Notes: a model not told the origin generated them from the sequence alone. A DNA stretch of 64,000 bases from Polyangiaceae bacterium (GCA_013361525.1 JABFXY010000027.1:62001-126000); one strand, 5' to 3'. Shown: positions 16,644 through 25,932, numbered from the stretch's first letter. A program made the numbers and translations.

Positions 16644-19582
16644 GCGACATCGGCATTCGAATGATCCTCGACGGAGAGGCAATCTCGGTCGACGTCCCGT
16701 CGTCCTCGACCCTGCAAGAGGTCCTTTTCGATCGGCTCGGCAAGACATGCGTCAAGAAGGGCTGCGGTGAAGGCGTTTGCGGCGCGTGTACCGTGCTCGT
16801 CGACGGCGTCCCCGTCGCATCCTGCGTGAAGCTCGCGGCGCAAGCCGAGGGTGCCGAGGTGACGACGGCCGCCGGATTGCCCGACGCCGAATTCGTCCTT
16901 TCCCACCTCCGCGCGCGCGAAGCTTTTCAGTGTGGATATTGCGCCCCGGGCATGGTGGTGACGGCGACGAGCCTGGTGCGGCGCAGGCGCCCGCTGTCCA
17001 GAGACGATGTGCGCCGTGAGATGTCGGGGCACGTCTGCCGCTGCTCCGGCTATTTGCCAATCATCGAGGCCGTCACTGCTGCATGCGCAGGAGAAGAGCC
17101 GCCGCCCGTACCGGACGACAGAGCCGATCTGCTCGACAAAATGCGCGGCGTGGTTCGGTACCCGACCGATACTGCCATCGAAGGAGCGCTGTTCGGGCAT
17201 ATCGTCTTCAGCGAATACGCGGCGGCGACCATCGATTGGATCGACACGCGGCCTGCGCGCGCCGTTCCCGGCGTCGTCGCGGTGCTCACGGCATCGGACA
17301 TCCCCGGTGAGAATGTCGGAGGGACCGATCTCTTCGCGGCCGACCAGCCGCTGCTCGCGCGTGACCGCGTCCGCTCGTTCGGTGACGCCGTCGCCCTGAT
17401 CGCCGCGACATCCGAACGCGCCGCGGTCGAGGCCGCGCGGAAGCTGCGGGTCCGATACACACCGGGCCCCGCCGTGCACGACGTGCTCGAAGCGATTTGC
17501 GACGACAGCCCCGTTGTCGCGGGCGGGCGAAACGTGCTCGCGCGATTCACGAAATCGCGGGGTGAGGTGGACGACGCGCTGGCCGGAGCGGACATCGTCG
17601 TCGAAGGCACTTATCGAACGCGCCCCAATGATCACGTCTGCCTCGAGCGCGAGGGTGGCGTCGGTTGGATCGACGGCGACGAAGTCGTCCTGACCGTGAC
17701 ATCGCTGACACCACACGTCGTGCGAACCTCTGCGGCGCGCGCCCTTGGTGTGCCCGAACGTCGGGTGCGGGTCGAGACACCGCGGATGGGCGGGTCGTTC
17801 GGCAAATATCTCATGCAGGGGGTGGAGAGCCATTTGGCCCTCTTGGTCCACGCGACGGGTCAGCCGGTGCGGCTGGTTTTGTCGCGGGAGCAGATCCTTT
17901 CGCGGAGCGCGAAGCGCCATCCATTCGTGGGTCGCTACAAGCTCGGGATGCAACGCGACGGCACGTTCGTCGCATTGGACGCAGACGTGTATGCGGACTC
18001 CGGCCCCTACGACGGCCTGACCCCGACGGTGGTCTCGGTGTTCGCGGACGAGGCGAATGGGGCATATCACTTTCCCCATTTGCGGGTCGTCGCCTCCGGC
18101 GTGCGCACGAACAACCTCCCCGCTGCGCCGATGCGTGGGTTCGGCTCGCAGCAAATCAATTTCGGTATCGAGTCGATCGTCGAAAAGGCGGCGCGCGTCG
18201 CCGGGCTTCCGCCTCACGAGGTGCGTCTCAAGAACTTCGTCAAGACGCGATCCGGCCCGAGCGGCGACGAGCTCGAGGACACGTCGCGCGGGCTCTCGCG
18301 GACGATGAATGCTGCAATCGAGGCGCTGGGCCCGAAACCGAGCGAGGCGCCGCACGGCTGGCGCATCGGAAGAGGGATCGCCTCGGTCCGCGCGAAATAC
18401 GCATATCCGTTCGGCCTGGTCGACCGCTTCGTCGCGAAGCTCTCGGTCTCGGAAAACGGAATTTTTACGTTGGAGTCCGACATTCCCGATTCGGGCACGG
18501 GGATTACCCACGGTCTCGCGCGCGTCGCGGCCCGCGAGCTCGCGCTCGTTCGGGCACCCCAATACCGCGTCAACGACGCGCTCGCGAGGGACCCGAGCGG
18601 CACCCTGCTCGCCGGCCATTCGGACGAAAGGGGTCTACGCCGCGCGCTGTTTCGCTGGGTAGAGCGCGCGCAGGTCGTGCAGACGGCACAGGCCATTGCG
18701 ACGACGACCCTGTTCGACGGCCGGATCCTGGCGGTCCTGCTGCGCTTCGCAGCTGCACCCTTGAACCTCCTCGCCCGAGGGCTGGGGCGGCTCAAGTCGT
18801 GGCTCTTTCCGTATGGCATCGATTCGTACATTCCGCGCACCAGCGGCAGCCGCGGAATGGCGATGGCCGGAAGGGCGGCGCTCGACGCAGCCGTTCGCAT
18901 GCGCGCAGCAGCAGCCACGGTCGCGGCTCGATCGCTCGATACATCCGAAGATGCGATCGTCGTCGACGGCGAGGGCGCCCACGCACGAAGTGACCCCAAA
19001 CGGGCATTGGACTGGGCGGCGCTCGCGAAGGCCGCAGGTGGGGAGCTCGCCGTGATTGGATCCGCCGTCCTACCGTCGGGCGCGTTGCTTTCCACGAAGA
19101 CAGGCAATCAGTCCGGATCGATCGACCACATGCTTGCAACGCACGCTTGCGACCTTCGCGTGCACCTCGTGAGCGGGAGGGTGGAGATCCTCCGTTATGT
19201 CGCGAGTCAGGACGTGGGCGCCGTGCTCGACCCGGCGACGGTTCGCGGCCAAATCGTCGGCGGCATCGCGATGGGGGTTGGTCAAGCCTTGTGGGAGCGA
19301 ATCCCGACGGCGGACGCGCGCGGGTCGGTGGGCGGTCTCCACGAGTACCATGTAGGGACGAGCCTCGACGTCCCCTCCTCGATCGAGATCGTTCTCTTGG
19401 GCTCGGGGACGGGCCTCGGCCCGCGAGGGGCCAAGGGTGTCGGGGAGGTCGGCGCGGTCGCGGCGCCCATCGCGGTGGTCAATGCCTTGTACGACGCGCT
19501 CGGCACTCAAATTCACACGATGACGACGACGCCCGAAGAGATAGCGGCGGCCGGGTGTACTCGGAAAAACGGGGGGTTCTAA
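16640..19582 (+). CDS. Molybdenum hydroxylase with fused [2Fe-2S] and molybdopterin subunits
   Basis: The 980-residue protein fuses two normally separate subunits. Residues 1-150 are the CoxS-like domain: plant-type cluster Cys42, 47, 50, 62 (KKGCGEGVCGACTVLVDG) and second cluster Cys98, 101, 133, 135 (QCGYCAPGM, HVCRCSGY). Residues about 160-980 are the CoxL/XdhC-like molybdopterin part, with MGGSFGKYL, PMRGFGSQQINFGIES, SGTGITHG, TSGSRGMAMAG and the catalytic-Glu loop AKGVGEVGAVAAP. It should hydroxylate or oxidise an organic substrate using water and Mo-MCD. An unusual hydrophobic-basic insert lies at about residues 661-735. It overlaps the FAD-subunit gene by 4 bp and the next gene by 1 bp. 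Confidence 0.88.
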   Translation: MSDIGIRMILDGEAISVDVPSSSTLQEVLFDRLGKTCVKKGCGEGVCGACTVLVDGVPVASCVKLAAQAEGAEVTTAAGLPDAEFVLSHLRAREAFQCGYCAPGMVVTATSLVRRRRPLSRDDVRREMSGHVCRCSGYLPIIEAVTAACAGEEPPPVPDDRADLLDKMRGVVRYPTDTAIEGALFGHIVFSEYAAATIDWIDTRPARAVPGVVAVLTASDIPGENVGGTDLFAADQPLLARDRVRSFGDAVALIAATSERAAVEAARKLRVRYTPGPAVHDVLEAICDDSPVVAGGRNVLARFTKSRGEVDDALAGADIVVEGTYRTRPNDHVCLEREGGVGWIDGDEVVLTVTSLTPHVVRTSAARALGVPERRVRVETPRMGGSFGKYLMQGVESHLALLVHATGQPVRLVLSREQILSRSAKRHPFVGRYKLGMQRDGTFVALDADVYADSGPYDGLTPTVVSVFADEANGAYHFPHLRVVASGVRTNNLPAAPMRGFGSQQINFGIESIVEKAARVAGLPPHEVRLKNFVKTRSGPSGDELEDTSRGLSRTMNAAIEALGPKPSEAPHGWRIGRGIASVRAKYAYPFGLVDRFVAKLSVSENGIFTLESDIPDSGTGITHGLARVAARELALVRAPQYRVNDALARDPSGTLLAGHSDERGLRRALFRWVERAQVVQTAQAIATTTLFDGRILAVLLRFAAAPLNLLARGLGRLKSWLFPYGIDSYIPRTSGSRGMAMAGRAALDAAVRMRAAAATVAARSLDTSEDAIVVDGEGAHARSDPKRALDWAALAKAAGGELAVIGSAVLPSGALLSTKTGNQSGSIDHMLATHACDLRVHLVSGRVEILRYVASQDVGAVLDPATVRGQIVGGIAMGVGQALWERIPTADARGSVGGLHEYHVGTSLDVPSSIEIVLLGSGTGLGPRGAKGVGEVGAVAAPIAVVNALYDALGTQIHTMTTTPEEIAAAGCTRKNGGF

Positions 19583-20643
19583 TGACGCGAACGATTCTGC
19601 GGTATCTGTGTTTGCTCACCGCCCTCGCCAACGCGGGGGGCAATCTCGTCATTCTCTTGTTCTACAGGCCGATCTTCGCCCTCTTGGACGTGCCGCTCCC
19701 GGCTGACAAGTTCGCGTTCGCGTGTGTATCCGGCTTTTCGTTCACCGTCGGGGTGCTCGCATACCTCGTGTATCGCGACCCGGAGAATGGGCGGGGCCTG
19801 CTGCTGGTCGGAGCGATCGGCAAGGGCATCTATTGCCTGTTCACGCTCTACTTCTTCTACACCGAGCGAATTCACTGGTTCTATCTGGTCTTCGGCATCT
19901 GGGACGGCGTGTTCGCGGTCGTGTTTTCGCTCTTTCTGATTCACCTGCTGTCGCCGAAGCTCGCGCGCCTGCACAAGGCCGAGGTCCTGCCCGGCTCGGG
20001 GGAGCGCACGCAGCGCGCGCTGGTTCTCTACTACTCGTTGAGCGGGAACGGCGAGGGCGCGATCGCCCGCGTGCAAGCAGGCCTCGAGTCGAAGGGTTAC
20101 ACCGTCGACAGGAAAGAGGTGGAGCCCGTCGAGCCGGTCTTCCGATTCCCGTTCAAGCTAATCGCTTTCCTTCGTATTGCGCTGCGCGCGATTTTCCGTC
20201 GTCCGGCACCGATCAAACCGCTCGGAATCGCCACCGACCATCGATACGACCTCATCATCGTCGAGTGCCCGACTTGGTTCGTCGGGATGGCGGCGCCCCT
20301 CGAGGCGGTGTTCCAAGATCCGACGAACCACGGCATCTTCGCGGGGCGCGACGTCGCGGTCGTCAATGTCTGCCGCGGCCTCTGGCGTCGCACGCAAGCC
20401 ATGACCATTTCGTGGCTCGAGACCTGCCGCGCCAACGTCGTCGGCGCCCGAGCCTTCGCGACCCCGGGTTGGGAGCCCGCGCGAACGCTGTCGCTGTTCA
20501 TCTTTCTCGCAGCGGGCGCACCCAACAAGCCTGCGTGGCTGAAGGGCTTTCTTCAATCACCTGTTCTCGGCAAAGACTCCCTCGACGCGCTCGAGCGTTT
20601 CGGGGCGGACCTCGCACTTCGTCCGAACAGGAGCGCGCAATGA
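19582..20643 (+). CDS. Four-helix membrane protein fused to a flavodoxin-like domain
   Basis: The 353-residue protein has about four transmembrane helices in residues 1-130 (ANAGGNLVILLFY, SGFSFTVGVLAYLVY, LFTLYFFY, FAVVFSLFLIHLL). After a short linker comes a flavodoxin-fold domain (about 150-340) beginning RALVLYYSLSGNGEGAI, which is the FMN phosphate loop, with DLIIVECPTWFVGMAAPLEA as the second loop. A membrane-tethered FMN electron carrier next to a molybdenum hydroxylase and a flavin oxidase suggests it moves electrons between them and the membrane quinone pool; that is inference. The start ATG overlaps the upstream TAA by one base, and the end overlaps the next gene by 4 bp. No named family was recognised for the fusion. 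Confidence 0.72.
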   Translation: MTRTILRYLCLLTALANAGGNLVILLFYRPIFALLDVPLPADKFAFACVSGFSFTVGVLAYLVYRDPENGRGLLLVGAIGKGIYCLFTLYFFYTERIHWFYLVFGIWDGVFAVVFSLFLIHLLSPKLARLHKAEVLPGSGERTQRALVLYYSLSGNGEGAIARVQAGLESKGYTVDRKEVEPVEPVFRFPFKLIAFLRIALRAIFRRPAPIKPLGIATDHRYDLIIVECPTWFVGMAAPLEAVFQDPTNHGIFAGRDVAVVNVCRGLWRRTQAMTISWLETCRANVVGARAFATPGWEPARTLSLFIFLAAGAPNKPAWLKGFLQSPVLGKDSLDALERFGADLALRPNRSAQ

Positions 20644-21077
20644 ACGATGAAATCAGGCAAAAGGTCACGTTGGGACCGCTCGAGATCCTGTTGGATTTGT
20701 TGTCGCTCCCGCCGAACGGCCTCGTCGCTTCATTCGTGTTGCTCGCGTTCGTCCTCGTCGCTTGCGAGCTGCTGCGCATCGGCTTGACGACCGAGCTGAC
20801 GCGGTCGGCGTTCGTCCACGTGACGATTTGCTTTCTCACGGTCGTCATTCAATCGGTGCTGCTCGGCGGGGTATTGGTTTATGCCTCGTACCGACATCCA
20901 GGCCGCGGTTGGATCAACTTGGCCGTCGCGTTTGCGCTGTTCGTCGTCTGGTATGCAGCGGGGGCGTCGACCCGCCTCGTACGCAAGCACAACGAGGGCG
21001 CAGACGTCGGCTTCATGACGGTGGGCGGCCTCATTACATTCCCCGCAGGGATCGTCGCGGCGCTTCTGTTTCACTAG
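20640..21077 (+). CDS. Small polytopic membrane protein, last gene of the redox operon
   Basis: The 145-residue product has about four hydrophobic segments (LVASFVLLAFVLVACELL, HVTICFLTVVIQSVLLGGVLVYA, WINLAVAFALFVVWYAAGA, GGLITFPAGIVAALLF). No family was recognised and no catalytic motif is visible. Its ATG overlaps the flavodoxin-fusion stop (ATGA at 20640-20643), so it is translated with the other four genes and is probably a membrane partner of that protein. Confidence 0.68.
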   Translation: MNDEIRQKVTLGPLEILLDLLSLPPNGLVASFVLLAFVLVACELLRIGLTTELTRSAFVHVTICFLTVVIQSVLLGGVLVYASYRHPGRGWINLAVAFALFVVWYAAGASTRLVRKHNEGADVGFMTVGGLITFPAGIVAALLFH

Positions 21078-21082
21078 AGGAG

Positions 21083-21180
21083 CGAACCGCTAAGACGCGA
21101 AGAGCAGAAGAAGAGCGCAAAGAAGAGGATTGTTTATATCCTTTGCGCTCTCTCCGCCCTTTGTGGCTTTGCGGCTTGTC
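21083..21180. repeat. Long imperfect palindromic element between convergent genes
   Basis: The left arm (from 21083, CGAACCGCTAAGACGCGAAG onward) and right arm (up to 21180, ...TTTGCGGCTTGTC) form an imperfect inverted repeat of about 40-45 bp around an AT-rich centre (TTGTTTATATCC). The arms are built from GC(A/T)AAG-type units. It sits between the end of the redox operon and the convergent alpha/beta hydrolase and could act as a bidirectional terminator. It resembles the element at 27651-27719 in layout and unit structure, suggesting a dispersed family. Confidence 0.6.
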
Positions 21181-21193
21181 TTGCCAAGCCGAA

Positions 21194-21985
21194 TCAGCGG
21201 GCAGAAGCGGGCGGCTCGAGCGCGCGGGTGAACCGTTCCAACATCGCGTCGATCTGATCGGGCACCTCGAGCATCGCGAAGTGCCCTGCACCGACCGTCT
21301 CCCCCGTCGAGAGCGTCGGGCAGAGCGAACGAAACTTGTCGAGGTCGATGAAGGTGGCGGAGCGGACATAGAGCGCGGCGACCTTGCAGGCGCGAGCCGC
21401 CGCGGCTGCGTCCCACGCGGCGCCGCTCGTGAACGACGCGGCGAGGACGTGGTGCGGCGTCGCCGACGTCGCTTCGAGGATTTGGGCACGTCGATCGCGA
21501 TCGTCGAGGCGATGGAACGACGATGTGAGCAGCGTGCGCCAGACCTGCATTCCCATATCGGATTGGATGGCCTCCACCAGCCAGGGGAGCGCATCCTCAT
21601 ACGAAGAGGGGACGAAGATCGGCGAGTCGAGCATCGCGATCGCGGCCGGCAGATCGGGAAACGCCGCTGCCAAAGCGAGCGCGACGATGCCGCCCATGCT
21701 GTGGCCGACGATGATCGGACGATGTATCCCAAGCTCGCCGCACAGCCACGCGACGTCGCTCGCGTAGTCGTCGGGTGTATATCCATTCGCCGGAACGTCG
21801 CTCGCCCCGTGGCCGCGCAGGTCGAGCGCAACGACGCGGTGGTTCTTGCGAAAGCGAGCAATCTGGAATTGGAAATACGTATGGTCGCACGTCGCGCCGT
21901 GCACGAACACCATCGGAGGATCGCCCTCCCCGACATCGATGTACGCGAGGGTGACGCCGCCGCGGGTCCGCTTCTCGATGTTCAC
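21194..21985 (-). CDS. Alpha/beta-hydrolase fold enzyme
   Basis: The 263-residue protein has the oxyanion HG motif (VFVHGATCDHTYF), the nucleophile elbow VGHSMGGIVALALA with the catalytic Ser, and a C-terminal His in VGAGHFAMLEVPDQ, so the Ser-Asp-His triad looks intact. It is probably an esterase, lactonase or peptidase; the substrate is not deducible. Start GTG (complement of 21983-21985) overlaps the kinase gene's TGA as GTGA, so it is translationally coupled to the PknK-like kinase at 21982-25863. A longer upstream frame exists but lies entirely within that kinase gene. Confidence 0.83.
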   Translation of the reverse strand: MNIEKRTRGGVTLAYIDVGEGDPPMVFVHGATCDHTYFQFQIARFRKNHRVVALDLRGHGASDVPANGYTPDDYASDVAWLCGELGIHRPIIVGHSMGGIVALALAAAFPDLPAAIAMLDSPIFVPSSYEDALPWLVEAIQSDMGMQVWRTLLTSSFHRLDDRDRRAQILEATSATPHHVLAASFTSGAAWDAAAAARACKVAALYVRSATFIDLDKFRSLCPTLSTGETVGAGHFAMLEVPDQIDAMLERFTRALEPPASAR

Positions 21986-24900
21986 TTTGCGCCCCAGGCG
22001 ACGGCGAGCTCGAGGGTCAGCGCGTTCTCCGGGACGGCCAGATACATATCGCGCCACCGAGGCGTGGATATGCCGTCGGCGAGGGACAAAAGCCGCTCGC
22101 TGGCGACGCGTATCGCCGCTCGAGCCTCGTCGGCGCGGCCATTTTCCTTCAGCGCCTCGGCCCAGGCGAGCCGTATCACCGCGACGCCGCGATCGATCGA
22201 GCCGGCGGTCTCGAAGATGTCGTGCGCCTCGCGCGCCGTCTCGAGCCCCTCCCGCGCGAGCCCCAGCGCGAGCTCCGCGCGCGCCTTTACGGCGAGCGCG
22301 TAACACCGGTGAGGCGGCGACACGAAGAGCATGTCGGAGGCGCGGGCGGCCTGGCGGCGGGCGCCTCCCATGTCCCCCTGATCGGCGAGCGCGATCGCGA
22401 GGCGCCGCTCCCCCACCCCGAGGAAGAGCTGATTGCCGCGTGTTCTAAAAATGACATTTGCGTCATTTTGGACCGCCATCGCCTCGTCGTGCCGGCCGAG
22501 GCACGAGAGCGCGCCGGCGAGGAAGTTCTGAGCGACCGCTCGCGGGAAGTCGGCGCGGGTGTTGCGCTCCACCACCTTGCGAAGGAGGCGCTCCCCTTCT
22601 TCGAAGTCCCCGAGCGTGACGGCCGAATACCCCATATGGATCTCCGACCAGTCGAGCTCGCGCTGGTTGCCCGCCTGCTCGAGCAGAACCGCCGAGCGGC
22701 GCGCATCGAGGAAGGAGCGCTCGGGCGCGTGGTCACAATAGATTGCCCAATAGTGTCGCGCGCGGTGTACCCATACCTCGGCCGCGGGGTCCGCTTCGAC
22801 GACCCGCTGCTGGTGCCGCTCGACACGTTCGAAGAGCAACCGAGCGGGGCCGACCTGTCCGGCGACCGCGAGGAAGAAGATGGCGTTGGACCACGCAAAC
22901 ACGTGCGCGGTCCCGATCTCGTCGTCCCGCTCCTCCTCCAGCATTCGACCGAGGACCTCGAGCATCCCTTGGTATCGACCGAATGCACCGAGCGCGATCA
23001 TCGCCGTCGCCGCGCGGTACCAGGGGCTCCCGCCGCGAGGCAGCTTTTGGAGCGCCTCGGCGAGGTACCCCTCCGTGCGCTCGAGATTGCCGGAGACGAC
23101 CATACACGCGTCAGCCTGCAGAGCGCGCAAGTGCCCGAGCGTTTCGGCGTCGGCGCCGAGCGCAATGGCGCGCTCGGCCCGCTCGAGCACGGCGCCCGCG
23201 TCGTCGCCGGCGAGGGCGAGCTCGGCCGCGCGCTGGTACCACTCGATGGCGCGCGCCGGATCCTGACCTCGCTCGTAGTGCTCGGCGAGCACGACGGGAT
23301 CACGCTCGCCTGCCGACTCGAGAAAGTGGCCGGCCAAGCGATGGCCGAGCTGGAGGTCTTCGTTGGTGAGCATCGCGTACGCGCCCTCGCGGAGAAGCGC
23401 ATGGCGGAAGCGAAACTCGTCGTGCCCGACGAGGCGGCTCTCGCGCTGGCGAATCACGACCTCGCGCTCGACGAGGGTGTTGATCGACGCGTCGAGCGAC
23501 TCTCCCGCGCCGGAGAGGGCCGCGACGCCCGCGCGCCAGAACGCACCGCCGAAGATGCTCGCCGCACGAAGGACGCGTCGGACCTCGGGGTCGAAGCGCT
23601 GCAGCCTCGCCTCCACCATCGCGACGACGGTCTCGGGTAGCGCGTCGCTGCGACCGTCGACGCTCGCGCGAATGAGCTCCTCCAGGAAGAGGGCGTTGCC
23701 GCCTGCCCGCTCGACCAGGCGCGCAACGGCGTCGGGCGGGGTGTCTTTCCCCAGCGCATGACGAACGAGCTCTTCCGCGGCTGCACGGCCGAGCTCCGCG
23801 AGGCGGATCTCTTGAACTGCGCGCTCGCGCCAGAGATCCGGGAACACGTCGTGCACCTCGGGCCGTGCGAGCGCGACGACGAAGAACGGGCGATCGGCGA
23901 GGTCTCGGAGCAACTCGTTGACGAGGCGGACCGTCGGCAAGTCACCCCAATGGAGGTCTTCGAAGACGAGCACGAGCGGCCGCTCCGCACACTGCGCGGA
24001 GACCCATGCCTCGAAGGCGCGCCGGACGTGATCGCCCATGAGGCGTTTGTCCTCGCGTGCGGCGGCGACGGCGATCGATGCATCCGCAGCCGGAACGCCG
24101 ACGATTTCGCCGAGGAACGCGAGATCGTCGCCTTGCACGTGTTCACCGAGGCGGGCGCTGACCTTCTGTCGGCGAAGCGCGACATCCTCACCGTCGTGGA
24201 GGTCGGCGACGGAGCGGACGAGCTCGGCGAGGAGCGCGAACGGCGAGCCTTTGCGCAACGGGTCGCCGCTCGCGACCCAGATCGTCGGGCTGGGATCCCG
24301 CTGGCGGAGGCTCGCGACGACCTCGGCTCGCAGGCGCGATTTGCCCAGCCCCGGCGCACCGGTGACGAGGACGGCCTGCGCGCAGGGCTCGCTCGAAGAG
24401 ATGTCGTAGCCCGACGTGAGCGCCGCGAGCTCGCGACGCCTGCCGACGAACGGGGTCGGCCGCCCGAGCAGCGTCCTCCCGGCGTCGGTGATGCCGCGCA
24501 TACCGACGAGCAGGCGTGCGTCACCGTCGGTTTCGACGACGAAACGCCCGTCGAGGAGCGCGGCCGTGAGATCGTCGATGCGAATGCGCCGATTGGTCCC
24601 TTCGACCCGCTCCGCGCGGCGCTCTTGTTTCAGCAAGGCCGTCGCACGGCCGATGGCCTCTCCGATCGGTCGGTCCGCAACCATGACGGCGCGGCCGGTC
24701 GCAAGGACGAGAGGGTGACCGGGAACGGCGCGACGAATCGCGAGACCGAGCCGCGCCGTCTGCGCCGCTTGATCCGTCGCCGCGCCGCGCCCGCCGAGGG
24801 ATGCGACGAGTGTCCCGTCGAGCAAGCGATCGACGCGCGCGTGAAACCCTTCGGCGACGTCGCGCACGGTGGCGAGCAGGGCGTCGGGCGCCGCTTCGTC

Positions 24901-25863
24901 GATCTCGCCTTCGAGCGTGACGTCGAGCGGGTTCGCGGCCGCGAGCAGCGCGATGCCGATCAGCTGCCGTTCGCCGGTCGTGATCGTGACGGGCCGCTCC
25001 GAGGGAGAGCGCGGGACGGGCATCGTCACCTTCGCGACCGTGTCCAGCGGACAACGCGCGAGCTCTTCCGTGACCGCGGTGCCGTCTGCTGGGCGAGCGC
25101 TCGGCACCTTCGAGAGCATGCGCATCACGAGCCGCTCGAGTGCCGCAGGGACGTCTCGTCGGAGGTCCGCGATGCGCGGCGGCTCCTCGAGCACGATCTT
25201 GAGGAGCACCGCCATCGGGCTCTCGCCGGTGAACGGCTGCTGCCCAGTCAGGCATTCGTAGAGCACGACGCCGAGCGCGAATACGTCGGTGGTCGGCCCG
25301 AGATCGGAGCGACCGCTCGCCTGCTCCGGGGACATGTAGCTCGGCGTGCCGAGGATCGACCCTTTGATGGTGAGGTCACGCGCTGCGTCCGCGGGGCGCG
25401 CAATGCCGAAGTCGAGGACGACGACCTCTTCCACCGCGCCGCCTCGGAGAAACAGGTTCGCAGGCTTCACGTCGCGGTGGACGATCCCCACCGCGTGGGC
25501 CGCGCCGAGCGCCTCACCGACACGCTGGCCGAGCGTGACGACTTCGTGGATGGCCAAGCAGCCGACGGAGAGGCGCCGCGCGAGGTCCTCGCCCGAAAGC
25601 CATTCCATCGCGATGTACGCCTCGCCCGACTGAGCACGCCCATGATCGACGTACCGGACGACGCCGCGGTGGCGCAGCCGTGCGATCAGCTCGGCCTCGC
25701 GCTGGAACCGCGCGGCGTCGTCGATCGCCGAGCCGCGCAGTACCTTGAGCGCGACGAGCTTCCCGTCGCGCTCGTCGCGCGCACGGTAGACGACACCCAT
25801 CCCTCCCTCGTCGGCGCGCGCTTCGATCACGAAGCGGCCGGCGATGAGCTCCCCCAGCTTCAT
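21982..25863 (-). CDS. Ser/Thr protein kinase fused to degenerate cyclase-like domain, AAA ATPase and TPRs (PknK-like)
   Basis: The 1293-residue signalling protein has an intact Hanks kinase domain at 1-270: glycine loop DEGGMGVVY, Lys40 in VALKVL, HRD at 129-131, DFG at 151-153, and GTPSYMSPEQ. Residues about 290-455 look like a nucleotidyl-cyclase homology domain without obvious metal aspartates. An AAA/STAND ATPase follows: FVGRRREL, Walker A GAPGLGKS at 502-509, and Walker B LVLVFEDLHWGD. The C-terminal half is TPR-like helices (AIEWYQRAAELALAGDDAG). Such multidomain kinases are typical of myxobacteria and act as cytoplasmic regulators. The downstream hydrolase is translationally coupled to it. 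Confidence 0.9.
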   Translation of the reverse strand: MKLGELIAGRFVIEARADEGGMGVVYRARDERDGKLVALKVLRGSAIDDAARFQREAELIARLRHRGVVRYVDHGRAQSGEAYIAMEWLSGEDLARRLSVGCLAIHEVVTLGQRVGEALGAAHAVGIVHRDVKPANLFLRGGAVEEVVVLDFGIARPADAARDLTIKGSILGTPSYMSPEQASGRSDLGPTTDVFALGVVLYECLTGQQPFTGESPMAVLLKIVLEEPPRIADLRRDVPAALERLVMRMLSKVPSARPADGTAVTEELARCPLDTVAKVTMPVPRSPSERPVTITTGERQLIGIALLAAANPLDVTLEGEIDEAAPDALLATVRDVAEGFHARVDRLLDGTLVASLGGRGAATDQAAQTARLGLAIRRAVPGHPLVLATGRAVMVADRPIGEAIGRATALLKQERRAERVEGTNRRIRIDDLTAALLDGRFVVETDGDARLLVGMRGITDAGRTLLGRPTPFVGRRRELAALTSGYDISSSEPCAQAVLVTGAPGLGKSRLRAEVVASLRQRDPSPTIWVASGDPLRKGSPFALLAELVRSVADLHDGEDVALRRQKVSARLGEHVQGDDLAFLGEIVGVPAADASIAVAAAREDKRLMGDHVRRAFEAWVSAQCAERPLVLVFEDLHWGDLPTVRLVNELLRDLADRPFFVVALARPEVHDVFPDLWRERAVQEIRLAELGRAAAEELVRHALGKDTPPDAVARLVERAGGNALFLEELIRASVDGRSDALPETVVAMVEARLQRFDPEVRRVLRAASIFGGAFWRAGVAALSGAGESLDASINTLVEREVVIRQRESRLVGHDEFRFRHALLREGAYAMLTNEDLQLGHRLAGHFLESAGERDPVVLAEHYERGQDPARAIEWYQRAAELALAGDDAGAVLERAERAIALGADAETLGHLRALQADACMVVSGNLERTEGYLAEALQKLPRGGSPWYRAATAMIALGAFGRYQGMLEVLGRMLEEERDDEIGTAHVFAWSNAIFFLAVAGQVGPARLLFERVERHQQRVVEADPAAEVWVHRARHYWAIYCDHAPERSFLDARRSAVLLEQAGNQRELDWSEIHMGYSAVTLGDFEEGERLLRKVVERNTRADFPRAVAQNFLAGALSCLGRHDEAMAVQNDANVIFRTRGNQLFLGVGERRLAIALADQGDMGGARRQAARASDMLFVSPPHRCYALAVKARAELALGLAREGLETAREAHDIFETAGSIDRGVAVIRLAWAEALKENGRADEARAAIRVASERLLSLADGISTPRWRDMYLAVPENALTLELAVAWGAK

Positions 25864-25932
25864 CGGCCGTAACGATAGCGCGAAACCGAGTTGACCGGCG
25901 AGGAGGGGACCCTAGCTCCTGACCGTCGAAGT

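Noticed and set aside
16301..18619. Minus-strand open frame of about 770 codons
   Set aside because: It is antisense to the FAD and molybdopterin subunits, which have complete cofactor motifs.
21194..22306. Longer alpha/beta hydrolase with a 107-residue N-terminal extension
   Set aside because: The extension lies within the end of the kinase gene; the GTG overlapping the kinase stop gives the correct hydrolase N-terminus.
23758..25872. Plus-strand open frame of about 700 codons
   Set aside because: It lies antisense to the PknK-like kinase, whose kinase and ATPase motifs are all intact on the minus strand.
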